A stretch of 64,000 nt of DNA from KBS50 sp042666615 (GTDB lineage Bacteria; Actinomycetota; Actinomycetes; Mycobacteriales; Micromonosporaceae). The notes beneath the pieces are model-generated. The model was not told the DNA's origin. It made no database searches and saw nothing but the letters and a program-made list of their open reading frames with translations. Below are positions 33,171 through 40,449 of the stretch, one piece after another (position 1 is the stretch's first letter; every line of letters starts with the position of its first letter). Location: assembly GCF_042666615.1 (NCBI RefSeq), contig NZ_JBHTDD010000017.1:1-64000 (forward strand), given 5' to 3'. The translations under genes were made by a program, and so were the position numbers.

Positions 33171-34501
33171 CGGTTCAGGTCACGTTGCCGTGGCACGCCG
33201 TCGGCGGCCGGGTGCGGATGTCGGAGCCGGGGGTGGCCGCGGTACTGCATCTGCGGTGCGAGCGAAGCCGGCTGCAGGGCGGGGACCTGCACCTGCACCA
33301 CGGTGTAACCGGCCGCCGCCACCTCGGGCGGGGTCAGGTCGGTGGCGTACGCCGTCATACCGAGCGAGCGGAGCACGTCGAGCACGTGGGCCAGTTCCGC
33401 GTCCGGTGACCCGAAGGTGCGGTCGTACGGGCGGCTCGTGGCACGTTGGGCGGCACCGTCGATCAGGAACGAGAACGCCCGTCGACGTGACGCCCGGGCC
33501 ATGTTCGCGGCCCCCGCCATCGGGTCGGTGAAGTCGCGGTACCGGCGCGGAATGCGGATCCGCCCGGACAGCGGTGCGATCATTACCGTCGCCTCCAGGA
33601 CCGCCTTCAAGGCGGTACCGGGCACGTCGAAACCCGCCGCGCTGCCGATCACCTGTGATACCCGCCGGTCGTTCGGCGACTCGACGACACACAGCACGGC
33701 CGGGACCGCCACGTCCGTCGTCGCGTCGAACAGGTGCAGGGTGACGTGGCGGTCACCGAACCATGCAACGATCTCCGCCACGTCGGTGGAGACGGCCGCG
33801 GGATCGAGCCTCGGCAGCGGGAGCCGCCGAAGCCAGGCCACCGAGATACTGTCGCGTTCGATCACCTCGTACAGGCCGCCCAGCAGCGCACGGGTCGGGG
33901 TGCGGTGGAGCGCGCAGCCGGTGGACATGGACAACCAGAACCGTTCGGCGGGCATCACCGGCGGGCACATCCGCGCCATCATCAACGGGATCAGCCGATG
34001 CTCCTGGCTGGTCAACTCCATGGCCTCGGTCCAGCGGATCGGCGCGTCCAGGTCCGGCGCGACCACCGGACAGTCCGATCGCCGCGACTCCGCCGCCGAG
34101 CAGCGAGCCACCTCGTCCAGCGCCAGGGCCCGGCTACCGAGTTCCCGCCCCGTCGCCGTGATCACTGGTGCCGGCCGCGAGTACAGACCCGCGTACCGTT
34201 CGACCGCCTCGCAGATCGAGATCCGACGTGCCAACTCGGGATCCCGGTACGTGCGGCCCGCCCCGTCGCTGAACTCCGGCACCGGAGCACCACGTAACCA
34301 CCCGACGTCACCGATCGAGCAGACGTAGACGGAGACATCGGGAGGCAGCCAACCCCGCGTGTCCAGTGATCGCGGCTTGGCGGCGATCCCGTACGCGCCG
34401 ACCAGGTCCTCGATGGGCCATCGGTCCGTGGGCGCCGGTTCCGGCACGGTCACCCGAATCGCCGGCCCCAACAGCGGCGACCTGTTTGAGGTCGGCGGCA
34501 T
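33149..34501 (-). CDS. YcaO cyclodehydratase (azoline-forming type)
   Basis: The ATG at 34501 follows AGGGGGAA and gives 450 residues. YcaO signatures include the nucleotide-binding ISICEAVERYAGLYS and GLYEVIERDSISVAWL, plus GTALKAVLEATVMI. The C-terminus ends RWPLPIS, a Pro-rich tail similar to the PxPxP end that organises the active site of azoline-forming YcaOs. It would convert Cys, Ser or Thr of the precursor into thiazolines or oxazolines with ATP. It is the first gene of the leftward operon, divergent from the precursor gene. Confidence 0.9.
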   Translation of the reverse strand: MPPTSNRSPLLGPAIRVTVPEPAPTDRWPIEDLVGAYGIAAKPRSLDTRGWLPPDVSVYVCSIGDVGWLRGAPVPEFSDGAGRTYRDPELARRISICEAVERYAGLYSRPAPVITATGRELGSRALALDEVARCSAAESRRSDCPVVAPDLDAPIRWTEAMELTSQEHRLIPLMMARMCPPVMPAERFWLSMSTGCALHRTPTRALLGGLYEVIERDSISVAWLRRLPLPRLDPAAVSTDVAEIVAWFGDRHVTLHLFDATTDVAVPAVLCVVESPNDRRVSQVIGSAAGFDVPGTALKAVLEATVMIAPLSGRIRIPRRYRDFTDPMAGAANMARASRRRAFSFLIDGAAQRATSRPYDRTFGSPDAELAHVLDVLRSLGMTAYATDLTPPEVAAAGYTVVQVQVPALQPASLAPQMQYRGHPRLRHPHPAADGVPRQRDLNRWPLPIS

Positions 34502-34779
34502 TCGTTCCCCCTTTACGTCGTCGTTCTCGCAACACCGCATGGCGAGGTGCGACCGCGGAGACTCTGGCATGGTCCGCCTTCGCGCAGGCTTCACCTGGGT
34601 GTCAGGCGTGTGTGGTTTCCGTCGACCTAGGGCCGGCAAGCCGGTCGGGCGTGGCGACGGTTCCACCGGGGCGTGCCGTCGGCATGAAGGCGCGACGAAG
34701 GCGGGCCCTGGCAGGGTTCACCGGGGCCGCGCATTCCCCGCGGTCGTGGATGAACGACGAACGTGAGAGGTGGAGACGA
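34502..34779. promoter_or_regulatory. Divergent promoter region of the RiPP locus
   Basis: These 278 bases separate the leftward modification operon from the rightward precursor operon. Both start codons have good ribosome sites (AGGGGGAA leftward, GAGGTGGAG rightward). I could not pick a convincing -35/-10 pair or operator, so control by an unlinked activator is possible. Confidence 0.5.
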
Positions 34780-35022
34780 ATGCCGCCAACCCCCAACCAG
34801 CTCGTCGCCGGCGAGGATGTCGAACTCATCGCCCTGGAAGGTGGACCACAGCTGGACTCGATCTTCGAGGAGGAGTTCAGCCTCGGCCCAGACGAAATTG
34901 TCGCAGGAGGGTCTTCCGGTTCTGTGAGCACCTGCGGATCCAGTGTGTGCACGTTCGGTTACAGCCCCACCGAGGAGATTGGCGACCCGATCGCCTACGT
35001 GACGTCTCCGGCCGAGATGTAG
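34780..35022 (+). CDS. RiPP precursor peptide, Ser/Thr/Cys-rich core
   Basis: The ATG at 34780 follows GAGGTGGAG and encodes 80 residues. Residues 1-44 look like a leader: acidic, with LVAGEDVELIALEGG and FEEEFSLGPDEI, ending in AGG. The candidate core begins near residue 45 with SSGSVSTCGSSVCTFGYS, giving Cys52, Cys57 and many Ser/Thr suitable for azole formation. An unusual tail of 18 residues (PTEEIGDPIAYVTSPAEM) follows. The tail may be a follower that is removed, or part of the product. The gene sits between YcaO and adenylation genes and is followed by a hairpin, as is common for precursor genes. I recognise no known product with this core. Confidence 0.82.
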   Translation: MPPTPNQLVAGEDVELIALEGGPQLDSIFEEEFSLGPDEIVAGGSSGSVSTCGSSVCTFGYSPTEEIGDPIAYVTSPAEM

Positions 35023-35043
35023 CGCATCGCCCGAGACACGAAG

Positions 35044-35082
35044 GCTTCCGTGGCGGGCGGCGTTCCCGCTCACCACGGAAGC
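35044..35082 (+). terminator. Hairpin after the precursor gene, probable attenuator
   Basis: GCTTCCGTGG (35044-35053) and CCACGGAAGC (35073-35082) pair perfectly, and an inner GCGGG/CCCGC pairing extends the structure. Partial termination here would yield more precursor transcript than enzyme transcript. Confidence 0.7.
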
Positions 35083-35108
35083 CCGCCATGAGCCGGACAG
35101 GAGTGGCA

Positions 35109-36653
35109 ATGGCAGAGCCGACAGCAGCGGACGCCACCAGCACAGACCCTGGTGGCAGTCGGTACGACCGGGATACGTCCAGGACAGCCGCCCTCCTCGA
35201 CGCGCGGATCCGGGAGCACGCCCGCCGGCATGGCGAGCGGCCCGCGCTCGTCGTCGTCAACCGACATGGCTCCGTCTCCGTGTCCTGGGCCGAACTGGAC
35301 GCGGCGAGCGGGCGACTGGCCGACCACCTGCCGTCCACAGCCGGAAGTCCCTTCTGTTCCGTTACCCCGCTGGTGAACCATGACGCGACCGAACTCGTGG
35401 CGCTGGTTGCCACCATGCGGGTGAGCGCTCCGACCGCGGTACTCAACGCACGCCTACCCGCCGCGTTGCGGGACGCCCACCTGTCTCGCGTCCGTGAGAC
35501 GGGGTACGTCCCCGTGGTGTCGCGGACGGCTGCGGCGCCATGGCCGCACGCGCAGCGGCCGACGGCGACGAAGCCGCCGGTTGTCGCGTTGCCGCCGCAT
35601 GCCGTCCTGCTCGCGTCGGGTGGGTCCACCGGGCACTCCAAACTGGTCATCGATCACCTCATCCGGTCTGCCCCGGCCCGCCCAGAGGCGGTCCGGCCGT
35701 TCCTGAACACGGGATGGCGCGCGGGGCAGTGCCAACTCGTGTGCAGCCCGCTCTACCACGCGGCCGGGCTGGCGCCCTTTGTCGAAGGTCTGGTGGCGGG
35801 TAACACCACGGTGGTGGCGCACCCGTTCGACGGGTCGACGGTCGGAACGCTGATAGCGGGACACGCCGTCGACTGGGTGCAGATGACCCCGTATCACATG
35901 GCATCCCTGCTGACGGGTAACGCCGGTCCGGACAGCTGGAAACACGCGCCCACCCTGGTGCACCTGGCCGATCGGTGCCCGGCCCGGGTCAAGCGGCGGT
36001 TCCACGCCGCGCTGGGTGCCCGGAAGGTCTTCGAGATGTACGGCGCCAGCGAGGGAATCGGGATGACGATGGCCCGCGGCGACGAGTGGGAGGAACGACC
36101 CGGCACCGTCGGCCGAGGGTTCTTCACCCACCTGCGCGTCATGGACAACACCGGCAGGATCCTCGGCCCGGACGAGGTGGGCGAGGTGCACATGCGGGCC
36201 GGGGTCCGGCAGCACGGGACCTACCTGGGCGCGACAGGTCGGCTCCGGGTCGGTCCCGACGGCTTCGCGACCCTGGGCGACACCGGTCACCTCGACCATG
36301 CCGGTTACCTGTATCTGGCACCTCGCCAGCTGGCCACCATCAATGTGGCCGGGGTGACGGTCAGTCCGTCGGAGGTGGAAGCCGAACTGAGCGAGCATCC
36401 GCAGATCGCCGATGTCGCGGTGTGCGCACAACCCGACGCGGCCTTCGGTGAGCGGGTGGTCGCGATCGTCGTACCCGCCACTGCGCTGACAGCGGACGAG
36501 GTACGCCGCTGGGCCATCCCGCGGATGGCCCCGGCTCAGGTGCCCTCGCGGTATGTGTTCACCGCCGCGCTTCCGCGCGCCGATACCGGCAAGCTCGACC
36601 GGACCGCGCTGCCTGCGCTGGTCCGTTCGGACAGCCCTCGGCAGAGGGAGTGA
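35109..36653 (+). CDS. Stand-alone AMP-binding (adenylation/acyl-CoA ligase-like) enzyme
   Basis: The ATG at 35109 follows ACAGGAG and gives 514 residues; an ATG at 35088 is an alternative. ANL-superfamily motifs are present: P-loop LLASGGSTGHSKLV (168-180), SPLYHAAGL, EMYGASEGIG (A5), the A7/A8 region GDTGHLDHAGYLYLAPR, and the C-terminal Lys motif TGKLDRTALP. It should activate a carboxylic or amino acid as an adenylate and load it on the carrier domain of the next gene. No condensation domain is nearby. It may supply an acyl or aminoacyl group to the RiPP. Confidence 0.85.
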   Translation: MAEPTAADATSTDPGGSRYDRDTSRTAALLDARIREHARRHGERPALVVVNRHGSVSVSWAELDAASGRLADHLPSTAGSPFCSVTPLVNHDATELVALVATMRVSAPTAVLNARLPAALRDAHLSRVRETGYVPVVSRTAAAPWPHAQRPTATKPPVVALPPHAVLLASGGSTGHSKLVIDHLIRSAPARPEAVRPFLNTGWRAGQCQLVCSPLYHAAGLAPFVEGLVAGNTTVVAHPFDGSTVGTLIAGHAVDWVQMTPYHMASLLTGNAGPDSWKHAPTLVHLADRCPARVKRRFHAALGARKVFEMYGASEGIGMTMARGDEWEERPGTVGRGFFTHLRVMDNTGRILGPDEVGEVHMRAGVRQHGTYLGATGRLRVGPDGFATLGDTGHLDHAGYLYLAPRQLATINVAGVTVSPSEVEAELSEHPQIADVAVCAQPDAAFGERVVAIVVPATALTADEVRRWAIPRMAPAQVPSRYVFTAALPRADTGKLDRTALPALVRSDSPRQRE

Positions 36654-36791
36654 ATCTGAGGCCAGGGCGTCTGGAACGACTGGGGCGGCCGTACTTTCCG
36701 AGTCACCTCGCGGCAGACGCCGTATCAGCCACACCCCATCGTCCCGGGCATCCGGGCATCAACCCCAAAATCATCAACCTTAGGGAAGCCC

Positions 36792-37358
36792 ATGTGGCAG
36801 GTAGTCGACCTTGGTGGGACCGAACAGCGTCTCCGGGAGCGCGCCGAGATCAACGATGTCGCGGCCGTCCGGTCACCGGACGGCCGTCTCTATGTCCTTC
36901 TGGAGCGGCAGGGTCTTGTCTATGGCCCGTGGGCACGTGATCTCGTGCTGGACGAGATCGACGAGGACCACGCGAACGTGTGTGTCGTCGTGGTGGGCAC
37001 CGTGCCTCGATGCGCGTCCACAGGCGCGCTGGACCACACCATGTGCATCACACTCAGCGAGCGGGCTGCCGAGAACCCGGCATGGGTCTTCAGCCTCGAT
37101 CCGCCCGTCACCGCAGCGGAGAAGATGCTCAGTGAGTTGATCACGGAGCTTCTGCCCATCCAGCGGCTGAGCATGACAGACAGCTTGCCCATGGTCGGAG
37201 CGGACTCACTGGTTCTGGCGGAGCTGAGTGCGGCGCTGACCGCACGGTTCGGCGTTTCCGTGGACGCGATGCGGCTCTTCGAGACGGACACTGTCCGAGA
37301 ACTCGCTGTCGTTGTCTTCGGCGACAGGACGAACGAGCGCGACGATGTCACGGGTTGA
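36792..37358 (+). CDS. Carrier protein with an unknown N-terminal domain
   Basis: The ATG at 36792 follows TAGGGA; the protein has 188 residues. Residues about 105-178 form an acyl/peptidyl carrier domain with the phosphopantetheine motif GADSLVLAEL (Ser139). Residues 1-100 form a beta-rich domain (VAAVRSPDGRLYVLLERQGLVYGPW and later VCVVVVGTV) that I do not recognise. The pairing with the preceding adenylating enzyme suggests it holds the activated acyl group as a thioester. A 138-base gap separates it from the ligase gene. Confidence 0.78.
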   Translation: MWQVVDLGGTEQRLRERAEINDVAAVRSPDGRLYVLLERQGLVYGPWARDLVLDEIDEDHANVCVVVVGTVPRCASTGALDHTMCITLSERAAENPAWVFSLDPPVTAAEKMLSELITELLPIQRLSMTDSLPMVGADSLVLAELSAALTARFGVSVDAMRLFETDTVRELAVVVFGDRTNERDDVTG

Positions 37359-37373
37359 CCGGGGGTCTGCGAG

Positions 37374-38549
37374 TTGGCGATCGTCCATTCCGCCAGTCGT
37401 GGACCGGATGGCAGACCCTCGTTCGGGCACGAGCAGCCGTATCGGCGCCCGGAGAGTATCGTGAGGATCAGCGGCGGGCAGCTGAGCGGTGCGACGGACA
37501 TTCTCGAACGCGCTACCCAAGAGGGACGAATCCTCGGCGCTCACCTGTACGTCAGTTACCGCAACGAGGTCATTGCCCACGTCGGATTCGGCAATGTCGT
37601 GCCCGGACAGCCGGCACAAGCCGGCGATGTCTGCGAGATGCTCTGTGCGACGAAGCCTTTGATCACGGTGAGCGTCGCCCGTGCGGTGGAGACAGGTCTG
37701 GTGGGTCTCGACGATACGATGGCCAGGTGGGCGCCGGCTGGGACGGCCCCCAAGGTCGCCGCCATCTCCCTCCGTGAGCTTCTCACGCACTCGAGCCGAC
37801 TCCCCAATCACCTCGGACCACGGGTGTACGACCTGACATTCGACGACTACATCGCCGCTGTCCTGAAGCCCGAGTTCCCCGACGGCTTCTGGGAGGCGCA
37901 CCCGGTCTACAACATCGCCCAGGGCTGGCATCTGCTCGGATGGGTGTTGCAGCAAACGTACTCCCGTCCGCTGACCGATGTCGTGTGGGAGATGGTGCTT
38001 CAGCCCCTGGGCTTGTCGAGAACCCTCCTTGTTGACACCGACCAGGTGGCGAAGCCTTTCCATCGCCGTTCGATCGAAGGCGGCTGGGTCGCCGTTCGGG
38101 ATTCGGCGGAGAGCGCCCGCGCCAACAGGCTGAATCCCGCATACGGTGGGTCATCGACGATCGGTGACCTCGGACGCCTGTACAACCACCTCGGACGCTG
38201 CCTGGCCCATGACGGGATTCTGCGTACCCGGACGATGCGCCAGCTGATCACCGACCACGGCGGCGTCCGGTTCTGGCACGGTGACGAGACCCGGCCGTTC
38301 GGGCTGGGTTTCTATCTGTCCGGAGGCGGTGGGGGCCTCGGATCCGCCTGGGATCCCGGCAGCTTCGGACACCCGGGAACAATCGCGTCGCGGTGTGTCG
38401 TGTCCGCGGTGTGTGACCCTGCGTCAAATACGGTGGTCGTCCTGCGGGTGTCCAATGTCGGCACCGCAAACAACGCGTTGTTCGACAAGGTGGGGCGGGC
38501 CATCCGAGCAGACCTGCGACTTCCCATTGCCGACCCGGCTCGTGTGTAA
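37374..38549 (+). CDS. Beta-lactamase-fold protein with Cys in place of the catalytic Ser
   Basis: The likely TTG start at 37374 gives 391 residues. Overall it resembles EstB/class-C-like serine hydrolases (LRELLTHSSRLPNH, PLGLSRTLLVDTD, PFGLGFYLSGGGGGLG). At the nucleophile position the motif reads CATK (Cys91 to Lys94) instead of SxxK. The second motif is YNIA (179-182) rather than YxN, and the third is HPG. A Cys nucleophile would suit thioester transfer, so one idea is acyl transfer from the carrier protein encoded just upstream. It may instead be catalytically dead. There is no signal peptide. It ends the rightward operon. Confidence 0.75.
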   Translation: MAIVHSASRGPDGRPSFGHEQPYRRPESIVRISGGQLSGATDILERATQEGRILGAHLYVSYRNEVIAHVGFGNVVPGQPAQAGDVCEMLCATKPLITVSVARAVETGLVGLDDTMARWAPAGTAPKVAAISLRELLTHSSRLPNHLGPRVYDLTFDDYIAAVLKPEFPDGFWEAHPVYNIAQGWHLLGWVLQQTYSRPLTDVVWEMVLQPLGLSRTLLVDTDQVAKPFHRRSIEGGWVAVRDSAESARANRLNPAYGGSSTIGDLGRLYNHLGRCLAHDGILRTRTMRQLITDHGGVRFWHGDETRPFGLGFYLSGGGGGLGSAWDPGSFGHPGTIASRCVVSAVCDPASNTVVVLRVSNVGTANNALFDKVGRAIRADLRLPIADPARV

Positions 38550-38593
38550 GAGGGTTGAGGCAGTGGTCGATGGTGATCGGCTGACGAGATCTT

Positions 38594-38821
38594 GCCACGC
38601 AGGATGGGCATGGTTAGCACCGGCCGCCAGTCCTCGGTAACCACGACGATCGCTCCGGTAGCGAGGTCGTCGGCGGCCGGAGGAGCCGTTCGCCGGAGGA
38701 TCGCCACGATCAATGCGGCTGGCAACCGCTGACCCGCCGTACCGACAACGCGGACGATTCGCCAGTCCTGGAGATGCCGATAGTGCCGCCTTCCGATGGC
38801 GCAGGAGTCCTGACTCGTCAC
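38594..38821 (-). pseudogene. Remnant of a DUF5615 (PIN-like toxin) protein
   Basis: Leftward codons here read DWRIVRVVGTAGQRLPAA, then ILRRTAPPAADDLATGAIVV and VTEDWR. This resembles the C-terminal half of DUF5615 PIN-like toxins, where a short 'remove range, convert to threshold' tail follows the nuclease core. The N-terminal catalytic half is missing and no partner antitoxin is seen. The rest of 38550-38909 shows nothing. Confidence 0.35.
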
Positions 38822-38909
38822 CGTGCCGGTAGGGAGACTGGCCCACGGAGATCCTCAGGCAACGTGAGCCAGCCTGGTAACCACTGGAGACGTGTCGCGT
38901 CGCTGGTGG

Positions 38910-39713
38910 TTACTGGTTCGCCAGGTTGATCGTGATGGGGTCGGTGGTTACGGGCTGGCTGTTCGCGGCCAAGAGGTGTACGGAGAGGTTGACCTCAGGC
39001 TTGCGGGCGGGGGTGGTGAACACCGCGTACCGGGGGCCGTCAGGCTGGTTGGGCAGGGTGTGCGTGTGCACGTCGCGGGTGGCCCGTGCATTGTCGGCGA
39101 TGCGTAGGGTGGTGACCCTCGGGTGGACCGCGATCAGGGTGATCCAGTCTCCGTCCTGGTCCTTGCCGCCGAGCCGCTGAGAGAGCTTGTCGACGCGGCC
39201 CGGATCGGTAAGCCACTGCGCCTGGTCGCTGACGTAGCAGCCGGAGCCGGGCGACCCACCCCTGGGGGCCTCGCCGTAGGCGACGCTGGCGGTGTTCCAC
39301 CCCTCGCCGACGGTGTTGTTGTCCTCCATTACCAGCTCAGCGCCGCCGACGGTGTTTCCACAGGCGTCGCTGTGGAAGGACGGAACGAGCCAGTAGCGCT
39401 CGCCGTCCTCGGATCCGCTGATGAAGGCGTCCTTGGGTGGAATCTGATCGACGTCACCAGGGCCGATGGCCAGGGTGGAGGCAGCGGCCACCGGTACGAC
39501 GGCGGCTGCCAGGCTGACCGGCAGCCACCGCCTGCGCCTGCGCCGCACCCGTCGTGGGTTCACTACCGTGGCCGACTGCGCCACGATGTGCGGCTTCACC
39601 GTCCCTTTGACGGGATCGGCGTCAGTAATCCTTGCTGCGACCGCGTTCAGCGTCCCACGCAGCCGGGCATCGAGGGCGGGATCAACCGCAAGGTCAACAT
39701 CGTCGTTGCTCAT
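38910..39713 (-). CDS. Membrane-anchored partner of an ECF sigma factor
   Basis: The 267-residue protein starts with an acidic N-terminus. Arg-rich RRVRRRRRRW (about 53-63) and one membrane helix (about 65-87, LPVSLAAAVVPVAAASTLAI) follow, and the remaining 180 residues are extracytoplasmic, with Cys in SDACGNTV and GSGCYVSD. Its start overlaps the sigma gene stop (ATGA). This is the arrangement of actinomycete SigE-type sigma factors with membrane-bound regulators, so an anti-sigma-like role is likely, although the N-terminal domain is not a recognisable zinc-binding ASD. Confidence 0.7.
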   Translation of the reverse strand: MSNDDVDLAVDPALDARLRGTLNAVAARITDADPVKGTVKPHIVAQSATVVNPRRVRRRRRRWLPVSLAAAVVPVAAASTLAIGPGDVDQIPPKDAFISGSEDGERYWLVPSFHSDACGNTVGGAELVMEDNNTVGEGWNTASVAYGEAPRGGSPGSGCYVSDQAQWLTDPGRVDKLSQRLGGKDQDGDWITLIAVHPRVTTLRIADNARATRDVHTHTLPNQPDGPRYAVFTTPARKPEVNLSVHLLAANSQPVTTDPITINLANQ

Positions 39714-40168
39714 GAGCCGAGGGCCTTCCGTAGATGCTGCAGGGCACGTTTCAGATCAGACCGGACCGTCGCTGGCGGGCGATCCATCACCGCGGCGATC
39801 TCCGCCAACGAGAGGTCCTCGTAGAATCGCAAGATCACAACCGTGCGCTGAACCAGCGACAACCTCTGGACCTGCTCCCACGTCTCATCGACCTCGGGCG
39901 GAAATGTCACCGATTCCGGCACACCCAGCATGCGTTCCCGCGCGGCGCGACGGTGATGATCCGCCGCCCGGTTCACGATCGCCCGCTTCAGGTACGGCAA
40001 CGGCTGCTCGATGCGATCCCACCGCGGCAACGCGGTGACGAACACAGCCTGCACCAAATCCTCGCCATGCTCCCGCGATCCAGTCAGCAGAAACGCCAAC
40101 CGCAGCAATGCCACACGATGATCCTGATAAACCCGCTCCAAGTCCGGCGGGCCGGTCTTCGCTTCCAT
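39710..40168 (-). CDS. ECF RNA polymerase sigma factor, SigE family of actinobacteria
   Basis: The ATG at 40168 follows GAGGTG and gives 152 residues. Region 2 is seen as YQDHRVALLRLAFLLTGSREHGEDLVQAVF and WDRIEQPLPYLKRAIVNRAAD. Region 4 is seen as SLVQRTVVILRFYEDLSLAEIAAVMDRPPATVRSDLKRAL. It should direct RNA polymerase to a small regulon, released when the membrane partner senses a signal. Confidence 0.92.
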   Translation of the reverse strand: MEAKTGPPDLERVYQDHRVALLRLAFLLTGSREHGEDLVQAVFVTALPRWDRIEQPLPYLKRAIVNRAADHHRRAARERMLGVPESVTFPPEVDETWEQVQRLSLVQRTVVILRFYEDLSLAEIAAVMDRPPATVRSDLKRALQHLRKALGS

Positions 40169-40449
40169 CACACCTCTACGTCGCCCCGACGCCCCGAAAC
40201 GTGGCACCGACGGCCGAAGAATCGGACCCGACCCGCGATCAACCGCCACGTCGACGACTAGACAACCCGCAGCCGCCCTCGCCGGGCGCATGCCACCCTG
40301 CCAATCTCGCTCCCCAACCGATCATGGCTCGGCCGCTGGGCAGAGGCGCGACCGCACCAAACCGCGTGTTTCTCCCGCTCGGGGTGCCGTACGCCTCGAC
40401 GGTCCAGGCAAACTCGACGGCGGCGATCTGCGGAAGCGCCTCGGCTACT

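Noticed and set aside
34780..35022. Thiopeptide precursor
   Set aside because: The Ser/Cys-rich core is suggestive, but no LanB-like dehydratase pair and no cycloaddition enzyme are present in the locus.
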